From assembly GCF_022568775.1 (NCBI RefSeq), contig NZ_JAKZHW010000001.1:1116001-1180000 (forward strand): a DNA stretch of 64,000 nucleotides, in the 5' to 3' direction. Source of the DNA: Sphingomonas telluris (lineage in GTDB: Bacteria > Pseudomonadota > Alphaproteobacteria > Sphingomonadales > Sphingomonadaceae). Made by a program: the position numbers and the translations under genes. Shown piece after piece: positions 16,875 through 25,668 of the stretch; within the stretch, counting starts at the first letter, position 1; the number at the start of each line of letters is the position of its first letter. The notes under the pieces were generated by a model. That model saw only the letters and a list, made by a program, of their open reading frames with translations, was not told where the DNA came from and made no database searches.

Positions 16875-18944
16875 TTACCAGATACGTACGCGGTCCTCGG
16901 GCGCGAGGTAAAGCTTCTGGCCGGGCTTCACGTCGAACGCCTGATTCCAGGGGTCCATATTGCGGACGATATTGCCGCGCTGCTCCGACGGCGAGTGCGG
17001 GTCGGTCAGCAGGCGCTGACGGAGGTTCGGCTCGCGATAGTTGCGTCGCCACACCTGGGCCCAGCCGAGGTAGAAGCGCTGGTCGGCCGACATTCCGTCG
17101 AGGACCGGCGGAGCCTTCCCATTGAGCGAGGCGATGTACGCATCGTGCGCGACGGTGAGGCCGGCGAGATCCGCCGTATTCTCGCCCAGCGTCAGGCGGC
17201 CGTTCACGTGCAGGCCCGGAAGCGGCTCGTACTGGTTGTACTGCTCGACGAGCTTGTCGAGGCGGGCCGTGAACGCCTTCGTGTCACCCGGAGTCCACCA
17301 GTCGATCAGCTGGCCCTTCGAGTCATACTTCGCGCCCTGATCGTCGAAATGGTGGCTGAGCTCGTGGCCGATCACAGCACCGATACCGCCATAGTTGACG
17401 GCATCGTCGGCGTTGGGATCGAAGAACGGCGGCTGCAAGATGGCCGCCGGGAAGACGATCTCGACCATCGTCGGGTTGGCATAAGCGTTGATGGTCATCG
17501 GGGTCATGCCCCACTCCCACCGCCGGATCGGGCCGCCGAGCTTGCCCGTCTCGTAATTGTGCTCGAACTGGGCCGAGCGCATCGCGTTGCCGATGAGGTC
17601 GCTGCGATCGATTTGGACGCCGCTCATGTCGCGCCACTGGGTTGGGTAGCCGATCTTCGGCGTGAACGCGGCGAGCTTGGCGTGCGCCTTGACCTTCGTC
17701 TCGGGCGTCATCCACTCGAGCTTGTCGATGCGGCGGTCCATGGCGGCGATGATGTTCTTCACCATCTCGTCGGCCTTGGCCTTGGTCTCCGGCGGGAAGT
17801 ATTTCGCAACGTAGAGCTTGCTGACATCGTCGCCGAGGACGCCGGTCGTGAAATCGACCGCGCGCTTCCAGCGGACTTCCTGCTCCGGAGTGCCGTTGAG
17901 GGTTTGGCCGTAGAAGCTGAAGCTCTCCTGATCGAACTTCTTCGGCAGATAGGCCGAATAGCTGTCGATTGAGCGGACCAACAGCTGATCCTTGAGAACG
18001 CCAAGGGGCGCCTTGGCCAGCAACGCCGCTTCGCCGGCGACGGCGCTCGGCTGAGCAACGACCACGCTGTCGAGGTTGACGTTGATACCCCTCATGTAGG
18101 CGGCGAAGTCGAAGCCCGGAGCGCGCTTGGCGAGATCGCGAAGCGTCATCTTGTTGTAGGTCTTGGTGCGATCGCGGCTGTCGGCCTTAGTCCAATGAAC
18201 CTGCGCGATCTTCGTTTCGTAATCGAGGATCGCCTGGGCGCGAGCCGCGGCGTTGGTCTCGCCGGCGAGCGTCAGGACGTTCGTCAGGTGCTGGAGATAC
18301 TTGGCCTTGGTCTCGAGCTGCTTGGCATCCTTCGACAGATAATAATCGCGGTCCGGCATGCCGAGGCCGCTCTGCAGCATGACGAGCGTGTAGACGTCAG
18401 GCGCATTTGCGTCCTGGCCGATGTAGCTCGCGAACGGACCGCCGATGCCGAGATGGTCGGCCTTGGCGTATAGCTCGTCCAGCTGCGCCTTGGACTTCAT
18501 GCCCCGGATTTCGTTCAGCCACGGCTCGAACGGTGCGAGGCCCTTCGCTTCGATGGCCGCTTCGTCGAGGAAACTGGCATAGGCGGCGCCGATGCGGCTG
18601 TTGGGATCCTTGGACTGCTCCTCGATCAGGTCCTTCGTGCGCTGGCGCGAAAGATCGTCGAGGACGGTGAAGGCGCCATAGTTGGACTTGTCCGCCGGGA
18701 TCGGCGTGTTCTTCGTCCAGGTGCCGTTGGCGAAGGCGTAGAAATTATCGCCTGGGGCCACCGAAGTATCCATGCCGGCCGCGTCAAATCCGAAGGTGCC
18801 GTAGGTGGGCTTCGGAGCCGGCGGGGATTCCGCCGCAGGAACAGCCGGCGCGGCTTCAGCCGACGGCGGTGCGATATCGGCGCTATGCGTCGCACATCCG
18901 GCGAGCGCAGTGCCCGCCGCGAGAACGGCAATCCAACGAACCAT
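16875..18944 (-). CDS. M13 family zinc metallopeptidase, lipoprotein
   Basis: A 689-residue neprilysin-like peptidase. The N-terminus MVRWIAVLAAGTALAGC is a lipoprotein signal with the lipobox Cys at residue 17, and a Pro/Ala-rich linker follows. The catalytic region has NAYANPTMVEIVFPAAIL, the zinc site GHELSHHFDDQG (HExxH) and the third ligand Glu in GENTADLAG; the C-terminus has DPHSPSEQRGNIVRNMD. It probably degrades small peptides in the periplasm, anchored to a membrane. The start at 18944 was picked because it exposes the signal. It lies between cckA and the DUF2062 gene with short gaps and no clear functional tie to either. Confidence 0.92.
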   Translation of the reverse strand: MVRWIAVLAAGTALAGCATHSADIAPPSAEAAPAVPAAESPPAPKPTYGTFGFDAAGMDTSVAPGDNFYAFANGTWTKNTPIPADKSNYGAFTVLDDLSRQRTKDLIEEQSKDPNSRIGAAYASFLDEAAIEAKGLAPFEPWLNEIRGMKSKAQLDELYAKADHLGIGGPFASYIGQDANAPDVYTLVMLQSGLGMPDRDYYLSKDAKQLETKAKYLQHLTNVLTLAGETNAAARAQAILDYETKIAQVHWTKADSRDRTKTYNKMTLRDLAKRAPGFDFAAYMRGINVNLDSVVVAQPSAVAGEAALLAKAPLGVLKDQLLVRSIDSYSAYLPKKFDQESFSFYGQTLNGTPEQEVRWKRAVDFTTGVLGDDVSKLYVAKYFPPETKAKADEMVKNIIAAMDRRIDKLEWMTPETKVKAHAKLAAFTPKIGYPTQWRDMSGVQIDRSDLIGNAMRSAQFEHNYETGKLGGPIRRWEWGMTPMTINAYANPTMVEIVFPAAILQPPFFDPNADDAVNYGGIGAVIGHELSHHFDDQGAKYDSKGQLIDWWTPGDTKAFTARLDKLVEQYNQYEPLPGLHVNGRLTLGENTADLAGLTVAHDAYIASLNGKAPPVLDGMSADQRFYLGWAQVWRRNYREPNLRQRLLTDPHSPSEQRGNIVRNMDPWNQAFDVKPGQKLYLAPEDRVRIW

Positions 18945-18964
18945 GTAGACGACTCCCCAAGATA

Positions 18965-19540
18965 CTATTCGGCCGGCGCGCCCTCCCGCGCCAAAGCCCG
19001 CCGATGCAACCACTTACGCCCGACCCACCAGCGCCATCCGACGAGCGACACCCAATATCCTGCGAACGCAAAGAGCGCCGCGATCACGACTAGTCCCATG
19101 ACCATCGCCGGGGCCGCGTCGGAGACGAGCCAGTCGAACCAGCGTCCGATGCTGGCATGCGTACTGGACAACACCTTCAGGGTCGTCAGGTCGGCGTGAA
19201 AGCCGAGGCGGTTGCCGACGTTCACTGCGGCGACGAGAAAGAAAGGTGTCGTCGCGGGGTTGGAGAGGAAGGTCATCGCCGCGGCGATCGCGACATTGCC
19301 GCGCAGGGCCATGCAGACCAGCGCTGCTCCAACGATCTGGAGCCCCGGAACCATCAGGAAGATGCCGACGAACAGGCCGATCGCCACGCCACGCGGCACC
19401 GAACGACGCGTAAAGCGCCACAGTTCTGAATTACGAATTCGCTGACCGAACGGTTTCAACAGCGGGCTGTTCTGCACCTCCTCGCGCGAAGGAGCGTGCT
19501 TGGCCATGAAAGCACGGACGGTGGTCGCGAGATCAGCCAC
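18965..19540 (-). CDS. DUF2062 membrane protein
   Basis: A 191-residue protein with the DUF2062 core: [21 protein letters not shown], an [12 protein letters not shown] helix, [19 protein letters not shown], and two more hydrophobic segments. Family members are small inner-membrane proteins of unknown function. The chosen start is the GTG at 19540, which overlaps the smpB stop by eight bases and gives the usual spacing to APSREEVQ; the ATG at 19507 is the alternative. The overlap suggests translation coupled to smpB. The C-terminus is Arg/Lys-rich and probably cytosolic. Confidence 0.85.
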   Translation of the reverse strand: MADLATTVRAFMAKHAPSREEVQNSPLLKPFGQRIRNSELWRFTRRSVPRGVAIGLFVGIFLMVPGLQIVGAALVCMALRGNVAIAAAMTFLSNPATTPFFLVAAVNVGNRLGFHADLTTLKVLSSTHASIGRWFDWLVSDAAPAMVMGLVVIAALFAFAGYWVSLVGWRWWVGRKWLHRRALAREGAPAE

Positions 19541-20015
19541 GGGCCCTCAACAGCCGGCCCTGCTCACGCTTCCAGTCGCGCTCTTTGATTGTGTCGCGCT
19601 TGTCGTGCACCTTCTTGCCCCTGGCCAGGGCAAGTTCGACCTTGGCCCTTCCGCTCGAGTTAAAATATATGGATAGCGGAACAAGCGTTAGCCCCTGTCG
19701 AGCTACAGCACCCTGCAATTTCGAAATCTCGCGGCCTTTGAGCAACAGCTTCCGCGGCCGGCGCGGCTCATGGTTCAGGCGATTGCCGTGGCTGTATTCG
19801 GGGATGTGGCTGTTGATCAGCCACACCTCTTCGCCCTCGACCGTCGCATAGCTCTCCGCGATCGACCCTTCGCCGTGGCGGAGCGACTTCACTTCCGTCC
19901 CGACGAGCGCGATCCCGGCTTCGACGCGATCGTCGACGAAATAGTCGAAGCGCGCGCGCCGGTTCTCGGCGACGACCTTCTTTTTGTCGAACGGTGCTGG
20001 GAGGGGCTTGGACAC
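19533..20015 (-). CDS. smpB: SsrA-binding protein SmpB
   Basis: A 160-residue SmpB, the partner that brings tmRNA to stalled ribosomes in trans-translation. Signatures are [56 protein letters not shown] split over residues about 50-75, [33 protein letters not shown] and the basic tail [19 protein letters not shown]. Length and termini are normal. The tmRNA gene itself is not seen nearby. It lies 18 bases after dapA on the same strand and its end overlaps the DUF2062 start, so dapA-smpB-DUF2062 is a likely operon. Confidence 0.97.
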   Translation of the reverse strand: MSKPLPAPFDKKKVVAENRRARFDYFVDDRVEAGIALVGTEVKSLRHGEGSIAESYATVEGEEVWLINSHIPEYSHGNRLNHEPRRPRKLLLKGREISKLQGAVARQGLTLVPLSIYFNSSGRAKVELALARGKKVHDKRDTIKERDWKREQGRLLRARG

Positions 20016-20033
20016 GTCAACCTATATAGGGGC

Positions 20034-20909
20034 TCAAATCAGCCCGGCATGCTCCAAGGCCTTGTCGACTGCGCGCTTCGACGCATCCGAGGCCCCGGTC
20101 AATGGCAGACGCAATGCATCCGGATAGCCGGGCCTGACCCGGGTGAGCGCGTATTTGGTCGGCCCCGGCGAGGCATCCGAGAACAAGGCCGCGTGCAGCG
20201 GATAGAGCCGATCCTGCAGCTTCAGCGCATCATCCCAGCGGCCTTCCCGCGTGGCGGTCTGGAACTCGGCGCAAAGGCGCGGCGCGACATTGGCGCTGAC
20301 CGAGATGCATCCCGTGCCACCCATGGCGTTGAAGCCCAGGGCCATATCGTCGTTGCCGGAGAGCTGGATGAAGTCATCTCCGCAGGTCAGGCGCTGCGCA
20401 GTCACCCTCGCGAGGTTCCCGGTCGCGTCCTTGATGCCTGCGATCTTCGGGTGTTTCGCAATCTCGGCAAGGGTTTCGACCGATATGTCGGCGACCGTCC
20501 GCGCAGGTACGTTGTAGACGATGATCGGAAGGGCCGATGCGTCTGCGAGTGCGAGGAAATGCGCGGCGAGACCGGCCTGGCTGGGGCGGTTGTAGTACGG
20601 CACGACGACCAGAGCCGCATCGGCACCGGCATCCTTCGCAGCTTTCAGATGCTCCAGACTCGTTGCGGTCGAGTTGCTGCCGCAGCCGGCAATCACCGGC
20701 ACCCGGCCTTTCACCTGATCGACGACCAGCCGGAAGATGCCGTGCTGTTCTTCGTTCGTCAGCGTCGCGACTTCACCGGTGGTCCCGCACGGAACCAGGC
20801 CGTTCGAACCTTCGGCGATCTGCCAGTCGACGAACTCGCGAAGTGAGTCTTCATCGACACAGTTGCCGGAAAAAGGTGTCACCAGTGCCGGTATCGACCC
20901 GTAAAACAT
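20034..20909 (-). CDS. dapA: 4-hydroxy-tetrahydrodipicolinate synthase
   Basis: A 291-residue DapA, which condenses pyruvate and aspartate semialdehyde on the way to lysine and meso-diaminopimelate. Family features: PALVTPFSGNCVDEDSL, the GTTGE phosphate/substrate loop in VPCGTTGEVATL, the catalytic Tyr in IVYNVPARTV, and the Schiff-base Lys in IAGIKDATGNLARV. The start at 20909 gives the usual N-terminus MFYGSIPAL; the frame extends 35 codons upstream without support. It is divergent from the lytic transglycosylase, so a peptidoglycan precursor gene and a peptidoglycan-cutting gene share one control region. Confidence 0.97.
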   Translation of the reverse strand: MFYGSIPALVTPFSGNCVDEDSLREFVDWQIAEGSNGLVPCGTTGEVATLTNEEQHGIFRLVVDQVKGRVPVIAGCGSNSTATSLEHLKAAKDAGADAALVVVPYYNRPSQAGLAAHFLALADASALPIIVYNVPARTVADISVETLAEIAKHPKIAGIKDATGNLARVTAQRLTCGDDFIQLSGNDDMALGFNAMGGTGCISVSANVAPRLCAEFQTATREGRWDDALKLQDRLYPLHAALFSDASPGPTKYALTRVRPGYPDALRLPLTGASDASKRAVDKALEHAGLI

Positions 20910-20989
20910 GAACTTTTTGCCTTCACGAGAGACTCGTCGAAGTGGATACTCGCGAGCGTTCAGGGACTGATAAGGAGGGCGGCCTGACA

Positions 20990-22957
20990 ATGTCCAGCAT
21001 GAGAGGTGTCGCACTAACGCTCTTGCTCGTCACATCGACGGCTGCATCCACGCAATCGCCGTACGCGCCGCCGGTGCAGACGGCCGCAACCCCGGCGCCT
21101 TCCTATGGCTACAGCGTTGGGCTGGCCCTGAACGACTGGCGCCGCCTGCGTCAGAGCAGCGGCTACACCTTCGGCGACTATGCGCGCTTTCTGAACGCGA
21201 ACCCCGGTTGGCCCGACGAGAACAAGCTGCGCGGCTGGGCCGAGAAGGCGATGCGCCCCGGCGAAAATGCCGGCGTGGTGCTGGCGTTCTTCTCGACGAA
21301 GCAGCCCGAGACCGGCAACGGCTACGCGCGCCTCGCCGATGCCTTGAGCTCGACCGGGCGCACGGCCGAAGCCCTGGCAGCCGCTAGGTTGGCGTGGGCC
21401 TCGGCCGATCTCAGCGCCTACGACGAGCAGACCATTCTCGCCCGCTACGGCCGCAACTTCACGGTGCAGGACCATGACCGGCGGACCGACGCTTTGTTGT
21501 TCGCGAAGGACCCGACCGACGCCCAGCGCTTCCTGATGATGACCTCGCCGGCCCGGCGTGGGGCGTTCACGGCACGCGTTGCGCTGCAGGCCCGCTGGCC
21601 GGATGCCGAAAGTCGCTACCAAGCGGTCATTGGGCAGGTCACCACCGACGCTGGCCTGATGATGGATCGTGCGCGCTACCTGCGCGATGCGAACTGGGAC
21701 GTTGCGGCGCGTCAACTCTTCGCCCGCGACCACAATTTCACGTACCGGCCAGCCGATCCCGAGCGGTTCCTGGATATGCAGATCGGGCTCGCAGATGGCG
21801 CGGCGCAGAGCGGCTCGTGGAGTCTCGCCTACAACATCGCACGGCAGACCGACGACGTGATCAACTCCACCGTCGACATGGGCGACCAGCCCTATGACAT
21901 TCGCGACAAGTATACGACGCTGATGTGGCTTGGCGGAACAGCTGCTTGGAGCGGGCTCAATCAGCCGGGCAATGCGATGGCCATGTTCGACCGCTACTCA
22001 CGCGGCGGCAAGTCGCTGCAGGTGCTGTCGAAGGGCCTGTACTGGGCCGGCCGGGCTGCGCTTTCGGCACGGCGCGGAACCGAGGCGACGACTTATTTCC
22101 AGCGCGCGGCCGCCTACCCCGAGCTCTTCTACGGCCAGCTCGCGCTCGAACAGCTCGGGCGGACGGTTCCGGCGCCCGGACCACTGCCGACGTTTGCAGT
22201 AAGCCCGGCGCAAAGGACGGAGTTCGCCAACCGCCGCCTTGTCCAGGCCACGCGGATCACGGGTCAGCAGGGCCGTCGCGATGAGCAGACCCTGTTTGTC
22301 CGCGCACTCGCGGAATCCCTCAACACGGACCCCGAGCGCGTCCTCGCCACGCAGTTCGGCCAGCAGATCGGACGCGACGACATCGGCGTCTGGGTCGCAC
22401 GCATGGCTCGGGTGAAGGGCAATGCCTTCTACGTCGAGACCGCCTACCCGCGGCTGCAGACGCAGATCGGCGACGCGCAGATGTGGTCGCTGGCGCACGG
22501 CATCACCCGCCAGGAAAGCTCTTTCGACCGTGCCGCGGTGAGCCACGCAGGGGCGCGCGGCATGATGCAGCTGATGCCTGGCACCGCGCGGGAGCAGGCC
22601 GGCAAGATGGGGATCGGCTATGACGGCTACCGCCTGACGACCGATCCTTCGTACAACGTCTCGATCGGCACGTCCTATTTCCGGCGCATGATGAACATCT
22701 GGGACGGCAGCGTTCCGCTCGCAGTTGCCAGCTACAACGCCGGGTCCGGCAATGTGGGGAAATGGGTCAACCGCTACGGCGATCCGCGTGGGCGCAAGGA
22801 CGTCGTGCAGTGGATCGAGCAGATCCCGTTCAGCGAGACCAAGGCCTATGTGCAGCGGGTCATCGAGAACAGCGTTGTTTACGACCGGATGAATCCGCAC
22901 AGCCCGCCGCGGACGGTTCACGTGTCCCGCTTCCTCGGAAAGAGCGCTCCGGGCTAA
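20990..22957 (+). CDS. Soluble lytic murein transglycosylase (Slt70-like)
   Basis: A 655-residue exported enzyme. A signal peptide (RGVALTLLLVTSTAAS) is followed by a long helical superhelix domain (about 40-480) and a C-terminal goose-lysozyme-like catalytic domain. The catalytic Glu is in HGITRQESSFDRAAVS, with ARGMMQLMPGTAREQ and AVASYNAGSGNVGKW completing the family-1 transglycosylase pattern. It cleaves the MurNAc-GlcNAc bond of peptidoglycan in the periplasm to give 1,6-anhydro ends. The ATG at 20990 is 11 bases after AAGGAGG; another ATG three codons on is possible. greB follows after nine bases and is probably co-transcribed. Confidence 0.93.
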   Translation: MSSMRGVALTLLLVTSTAASTQSPYAPPVQTAATPAPSYGYSVGLALNDWRRLRQSSGYTFGDYARFLNANPGWPDENKLRGWAEKAMRPGENAGVVLAFFSTKQPETGNGYARLADALSSTGRTAEALAAARLAWASADLSAYDEQTILARYGRNFTVQDHDRRTDALLFAKDPTDAQRFLMMTSPARRGAFTARVALQARWPDAESRYQAVIGQVTTDAGLMMDRARYLRDANWDVAARQLFARDHNFTYRPADPERFLDMQIGLADGAAQSGSWSLAYNIARQTDDVINSTVDMGDQPYDIRDKYTTLMWLGGTAAWSGLNQPGNAMAMFDRYSRGGKSLQVLSKGLYWAGRAALSARRGTEATTYFQRAAAYPELFYGQLALEQLGRTVPAPGPLPTFAVSPAQRTEFANRRLVQATRITGQQGRRDEQTLFVRALAESLNTDPERVLATQFGQQIGRDDIGVWVARMARVKGNAFYVETAYPRLQTQIGDAQMWSLAHGITRQESSFDRAAVSHAGARGMMQLMPGTAREQAGKMGIGYDGYRLTTDPSYNVSIGTSYFRRMMNIWDGSVPLAVASYNAGSGNVGKWVNRYGDPRGRKDVVQWIEQIPFSETKAYVQRVIENSVVYDRMNPHSPPRTVHVSRFLGKSAPG

Positions 22958-22966
22958 GAAGCGCGC

Positions 22967-23452
22967 ATGACCCAGCCTCAACCGCGGTTCATCACTGCCG
23001 CGGGCTTTGCCAAGCTCCGCTCGGAATATGACGAGCTGTTCGCTGTCGAGCGCCCGAAGCTCGTCGAGACAATCTCCTGGGCCGCCGCCAACGGCGATCG
23101 ATCGGAGAACGGCGACTATATTTATGGGCGAAAGAAACTGCGCGAGATCGACCGCCGGCTCGGCCATCTCGCCAAGGCCATGAAGGCCGCGAAGGTCGTC
23201 GAACCGGGGGCGCAGGGATCACGGGGTCAGGTCCGCTTCGGCGCGACGGTCGAACTTGCCGACGAGGAGGACAATCGCCGTACGCTCACCATCGTGGGCG
23301 ATGACGAGGCGGATGCGTCCGCCGGCCGAATCGGCTGGAGCGCCCCGCTCTCCCGCGCCCTTATCGGTGCGCGTGTCGGCGACGAACGAATCGTTCGCCT
23401 TCCGTCGGGCGAGAAGAGCTACGAGGTGATGGCGATCAGCTACCGTGGCTAG
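22967..23452 (+). CDS. greB: Transcription elongation factor GreB
   Basis: A 161-residue Gre factor that rescues backtracked RNA polymerase by stimulating transcript cleavage. The N-terminal coiled coil starts FITAAGFAKLRSEYDEL and carries the tip acidic motif in AAANGDRSENGDYIYGRKKL, where GreB-type YIYGRKKLREIDRR replaces the GreA version. The C-terminal FKBP-like domain has VRFGATVELADEE, TIVGDDEAD and ISWSAPLSRAL-like text (here IGWSAPLSRALIG). It follows the transglycosylase by nine bases. Its TAG stop is shared with the converging surE gene in CTAG at 23449-23452. Confidence 0.94.
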   Translation: MTQPQPRFITAAGFAKLRSEYDELFAVERPKLVETISWAAANGDRSENGDYIYGRKKLREIDRRLGHLAKAMKAAKVVEPGAQGSRGQVRFGATVELADEEDNRRTLTIVGDDEADASAGRIGWSAPLSRALIGARVGDERIVRLPSGEKSYEVMAISYRG

Positions 23453-24213
23453 GCGAAGCGCGCTCGCAATTGGTCGAGCGAGCGGTCGTGAGTCAGGTCG
23501 AGGTGGAGCGGCGTAACCGAGACATAGCCGTCGGCGATCACCTCCAAGTCCGTAACATGGCCGGGCGTTTCTACGACCGGCGCGAGACCGAACCAGAAAT
23601 AGGTGTAGCCGCGCGGGTCCGTGCGCTCGACGATCCGGAGGCGTCCGTAGTCGCGGATACCCTGCCGGCAGACCCGAACGCCCTTCACTTCCTCAGGCGG
23701 AAGCGCGGGGAAGTTGACGTTCACGAGCGTGCCCGGCGCCATGTCCATCTCAATGAGCGGCGCGAGCGCCTTCTCGGCCCAAGCCTCCGCTGCGGCGAAC
23801 GGAACCGTGTCGCCCATGCCCTCGCGCGAATAGCTCTGGCTCAGCGCGATCGAGCGGACGCCGGCTAGCGCGCCCTCCATCGCCGCCGAGACGGTGCCCG
23901 AATATGTCACGTCCTCGGCCAAGTTGGCGCCCCGGTTGATGCCGGAGAGAATCAGGTCGGGCGGCGAGTCCTTCATGATGTAGGCGAGCGCCATCATGAC
24001 CGCGTCGGTCGGTGTCCCGGTCACCGAGAATCGCCGATTGTCATGCCGCCTGACCCGCACTGGCTGCGTCAGGGTCAGGGAATGCCCCGCTCCCGACTGC
24101 TCTTCAGTGGGCGCGACGACCCAGATGTCGTCGGAGAATCGCTGCGCTACCGTTTCGAGCAAATCGAGGCCGCGCGCGTTGATCCCGTCGTCGTTCGTGA
24201 GAAGAATTCGCAT
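23449..24213 (-). CDS. surE: 5'/3'-nucleotidase SurE
   Basis: A 254-residue SurE, a metal-dependent nucleoside monophosphate phosphatase linked to stationary-phase survival. The metal site is in MRILLTNDDGINARGL (two Asp), and further signatures are VVAPTEEQSGAGHSLTL, GTPTDAVMMAL, LILSGINRGANLAEDVTYSGTV split around residue 95-115, and GALAGVRSIALSQS. Length is normal. In many bacteria surE neighbours pcm, serS or nlpD; here it is alone, convergent with greB and sharing its CTAG stop, and divergent from dksA across a 286-base gap. Confidence 0.96.
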   Translation of the reverse strand: MRILLTNDDGINARGLDLLETVAQRFSDDIWVVAPTEEQSGAGHSLTLTQPVRVRRHDNRRFSVTGTPTDAVMMALAYIMKDSPPDLILSGINRGANLAEDVTYSGTVSAAMEGALAGVRSIALSQSYSREGMGDTVPFAAAEAWAEKALAPLIEMDMAPGTLVNVNFPALPPEEVKGVRVCRQGIRDYGRLRIVERTDPRGYTYFWFGLAPVVETPGHVTDLEVIADGYVSVTPLHLDLTHDRSLDQLRARFA

Positions 24214-24499
24214 TGCCGGCCTATGCGGGAGGGCGGCGGGACCCGCAACCGGCAGAGGCTAATGCGCTAATTCGGCAACAGATTTCCCGATTCAGAACAG
24301 TGCGTTCGACAGCGCTTGTTAAGCTCTTCAGCCGTAATTATAGGCGAGGTGGGGTTAAACCGGCTGAACCAGACGTAAGTCTTGGTAAAGTCTATGTAAT
24401 CCACCTCCGGCTGCTCGGGGGGTCCGTGCAGCTCAAGGTGGTGCATACGGGGGTGCCAGCGAGCATGGGGCGCGCGCTGGTCTGAGCGGGAGGGTTGTA
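24214..24499. other. Gap between surE and dksA
   Basis: Apart from the predicted dksA promoter no gene is seen in these 286 bases. After that promoter the dksA leader would be about 150 bases and GC-rich, with the octamer GTAAAGTC at 24385-24392 also found in the tandem repeat near recA. I see no riboswitch or terminator. Confidence 0.5.
24316..24344 (+). promoter_or_regulatory. Predicted dksA promoter
   Basis: TTGTTA (24316-24321) and TATAGG (24339-24344) are separated by 17 bases inside an AT-rich patch (TAATTATAGG) that stands out from GC-rich surroundings. It would give a leader of about 150 bases before dksA. Confidence 0.45.
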
Positions 24500-24964
24500 A
24501 TGGCGACTGCACTTGTCGACCTGTACGGCGGGCAACCGATACCATTTGATCGGATCATTCTTCCTGAAGGCTATCGGCCTTCGGACGATGACGATTTCAT
24601 GTGCGACGCACACAGGGCGTATTTCCTTCACAAGCTGAAGGACTGGAAAGAAGACATCATCGCGGAGTCGCGCCAGACGATGGCGCAGCTCCAGGTCGAC
24701 TCGCTCCGCGAGCCGGACATCGCCGACCGCGCGTCGAGCGAGACCGATTGGGGGATCGAGCTTCGTACCCGCGACCGGCAGCGCAAGCTGATCGCCAAGA
24801 TCGATTGTGCCATCCGCCGGCTCTACGAAGGCGAATATGGCTATTGCGAGGTGACGGGCGATCCGATTTCCCTCGGTCGCCTGGAAGCGCGGCCGATCGC
24901 CACGATGACGCTTGAAGCGCAAGAGCGCCACGAGCGTGTCGAAAAGGTTTCTCGCGACGATTGA
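24500..24964 (+). CDS. dksA: RNA polymerase-binding transcription factor DksA
   Basis: A 154-residue DksA, which acts with ppGpp at the RNA polymerase secondary channel to control rRNA, amino-acid and stress genes. The coiled coil runs about residues 35-105 and includes DREPDIADRAS-like tip text (here LREPDIADRASSETDWG). The C-terminal globular part YGYCEVTGDPISLGRLEARP keeps one Cys of the classical four-Cys zinc finger, as in alphaproteobacterial versions. GGGAGGGTTGTA precedes the ATG. Hairpins at 24974 and 25010 separate it from the converging DUF465 gene. Confidence 0.94.
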   Translation: MATALVDLYGGQPIPFDRIILPEGYRPSDDDDFMCDAHRAYFLHKLKDWKEDIIAESRQTMAQLQVDSLREPDIADRASSETDWGIELRTRDRQRKLIAKIDCAIRRLYEGEYGYCEVTGDPISLGRLEARPIATMTLEAQERHERVEKVSRDD

Positions 24965-24973
24965 GGGGGCTTG

Positions 24974-24993
24974 GGACGGTTTGGGGACCGTCC
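24974..24993. terminator. Hairpin after dksA
   Basis: GGACGGT (24974-24980) and ACCGTCC (24987-24993) form a perfect seven-base stem with loop TTGGGG, ten bases after the dksA stop. There is no T-run after it, so it is a weak or factor-aided terminator at best. Confidence 0.5.
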
Positions 24994-25009
24994 TGAGCAA
25001 CAAGACGCC

Positions 25010-25027
25010 GGGCGGCTTCGGCCGCCC
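25010..25027. terminator. GC-rich UUCG hairpin between dksA and the DUF465 gene
   Basis: GGGCGGC (25010-25016), loop TTCG, GCCGCCC (25021-25027): a very stable tetraloop hairpin. Read on the minus strand it follows the DUF465 gene and is trailed by GGCGTCTTGTTGCTC, moderately U-rich, so it probably ends that transcript. Confidence 0.6.
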
Positions 25028-25050
25028 AGCGCATTAAAAAACCGACCCTT

Positions 25051-25221
25051 CTAGTGGAAGTGGCCGGCTAACTCGTCTTTCAATCTGAGCTTTTCTTTCT
25101 TCAGATCGTGCAGCTTGATCATGTCGGGAAGCGGGCGGTGCTCTTCTTCGTCAATCTGTGCCGCGAGAGCCGCATGCTGCGTTTCAAGCTCCTCGACATG
25201 TGCCTTGTCCATCGGTGCCAT
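25051..25221 (-). CDS. DUF465 (YdcH-type) small coiled-coil protein
   Basis: A 56-residue helical protein with the DUF465 pattern: HVEELETQHAALAAQIDEEE, then IKLHDLKKEKLRLKDEL. Such proteins form helical hairpins; their role is unknown. The ATG at 25221 follows AAGGAAAGGA; a second ATG three codons later also fits. A paralogue is divergently transcribed at 25378, only 156 bases away. The hairpin at 25010-25027 lies just downstream. Confidence 0.85.
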   Translation of the reverse strand: MAPMDKAHVEELETQHAALAAQIDEEEHRPLPDMIKLHDLKKEKLRLKDELAGHFH

Positions 25222-25377
25222 TCCTTTCCTTGAAAGCGACTGAACAGCGTCAGGAGTAAAACACTTTTCGGACGCTTTGTCTCGCATCCAAAACGTCCAT
25301 TGAACCGACTCAGCCCGCGCCTCGTCGCTCCAGTTGGGCGGTGACGGCGCCCTCCGACTCGGCTAGTTTGGAACGTG

Positions 25378-25572
25378 ATGGACGAGACAATCCGGGTCGA
25401 ATTGGAGACCATGAGGGCCGAGCACCGACGGCTTGATGACGAGATCGCAGCGCTTTCGTCCGAAGGCATCACTGACCAGCTGGAAATCGCGCGCCTGAAG
25501 CGCCGGAAGCTGCTCCTGAAGGATCAAATCCAGCTGTTCATTAACCAGCACACGCCGGACATCATCGCATGA
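25378..25572 (+). CDS. DUF465-like small coiled-coil protein
   Basis: A 64-residue protein with the same layout as its divergent neighbour: a first helix with ELETMRAEHRRLDDEIAAL, then DQLEIARLKRRKLLLKDQI. The shared KLxLKD motif marks both as DUF465 relatives. The function is unknown; coiled-coil scaffolding is likely. The ATG at 25378 has GGAA five bases before it; a GTG one codon upstream is also possible. It is followed by rcdA after 96 bases on the same strand. Confidence 0.82.
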   Translation: MDETIRVELETMRAEHRRLDDEIAALSSEGITDQLEIARLKRRKLLLKDQIQLFINQHTPDIIA

Positions 25573-25668
25573 GCGAGCGTCCCGGAACGGGACCTTGTGG
25601 GCGAAATGGGCGGCAGGCGCCTTTCTCAAGCGTTTCCAGCCGACGGCAAGAATGGCACTGATAGATTG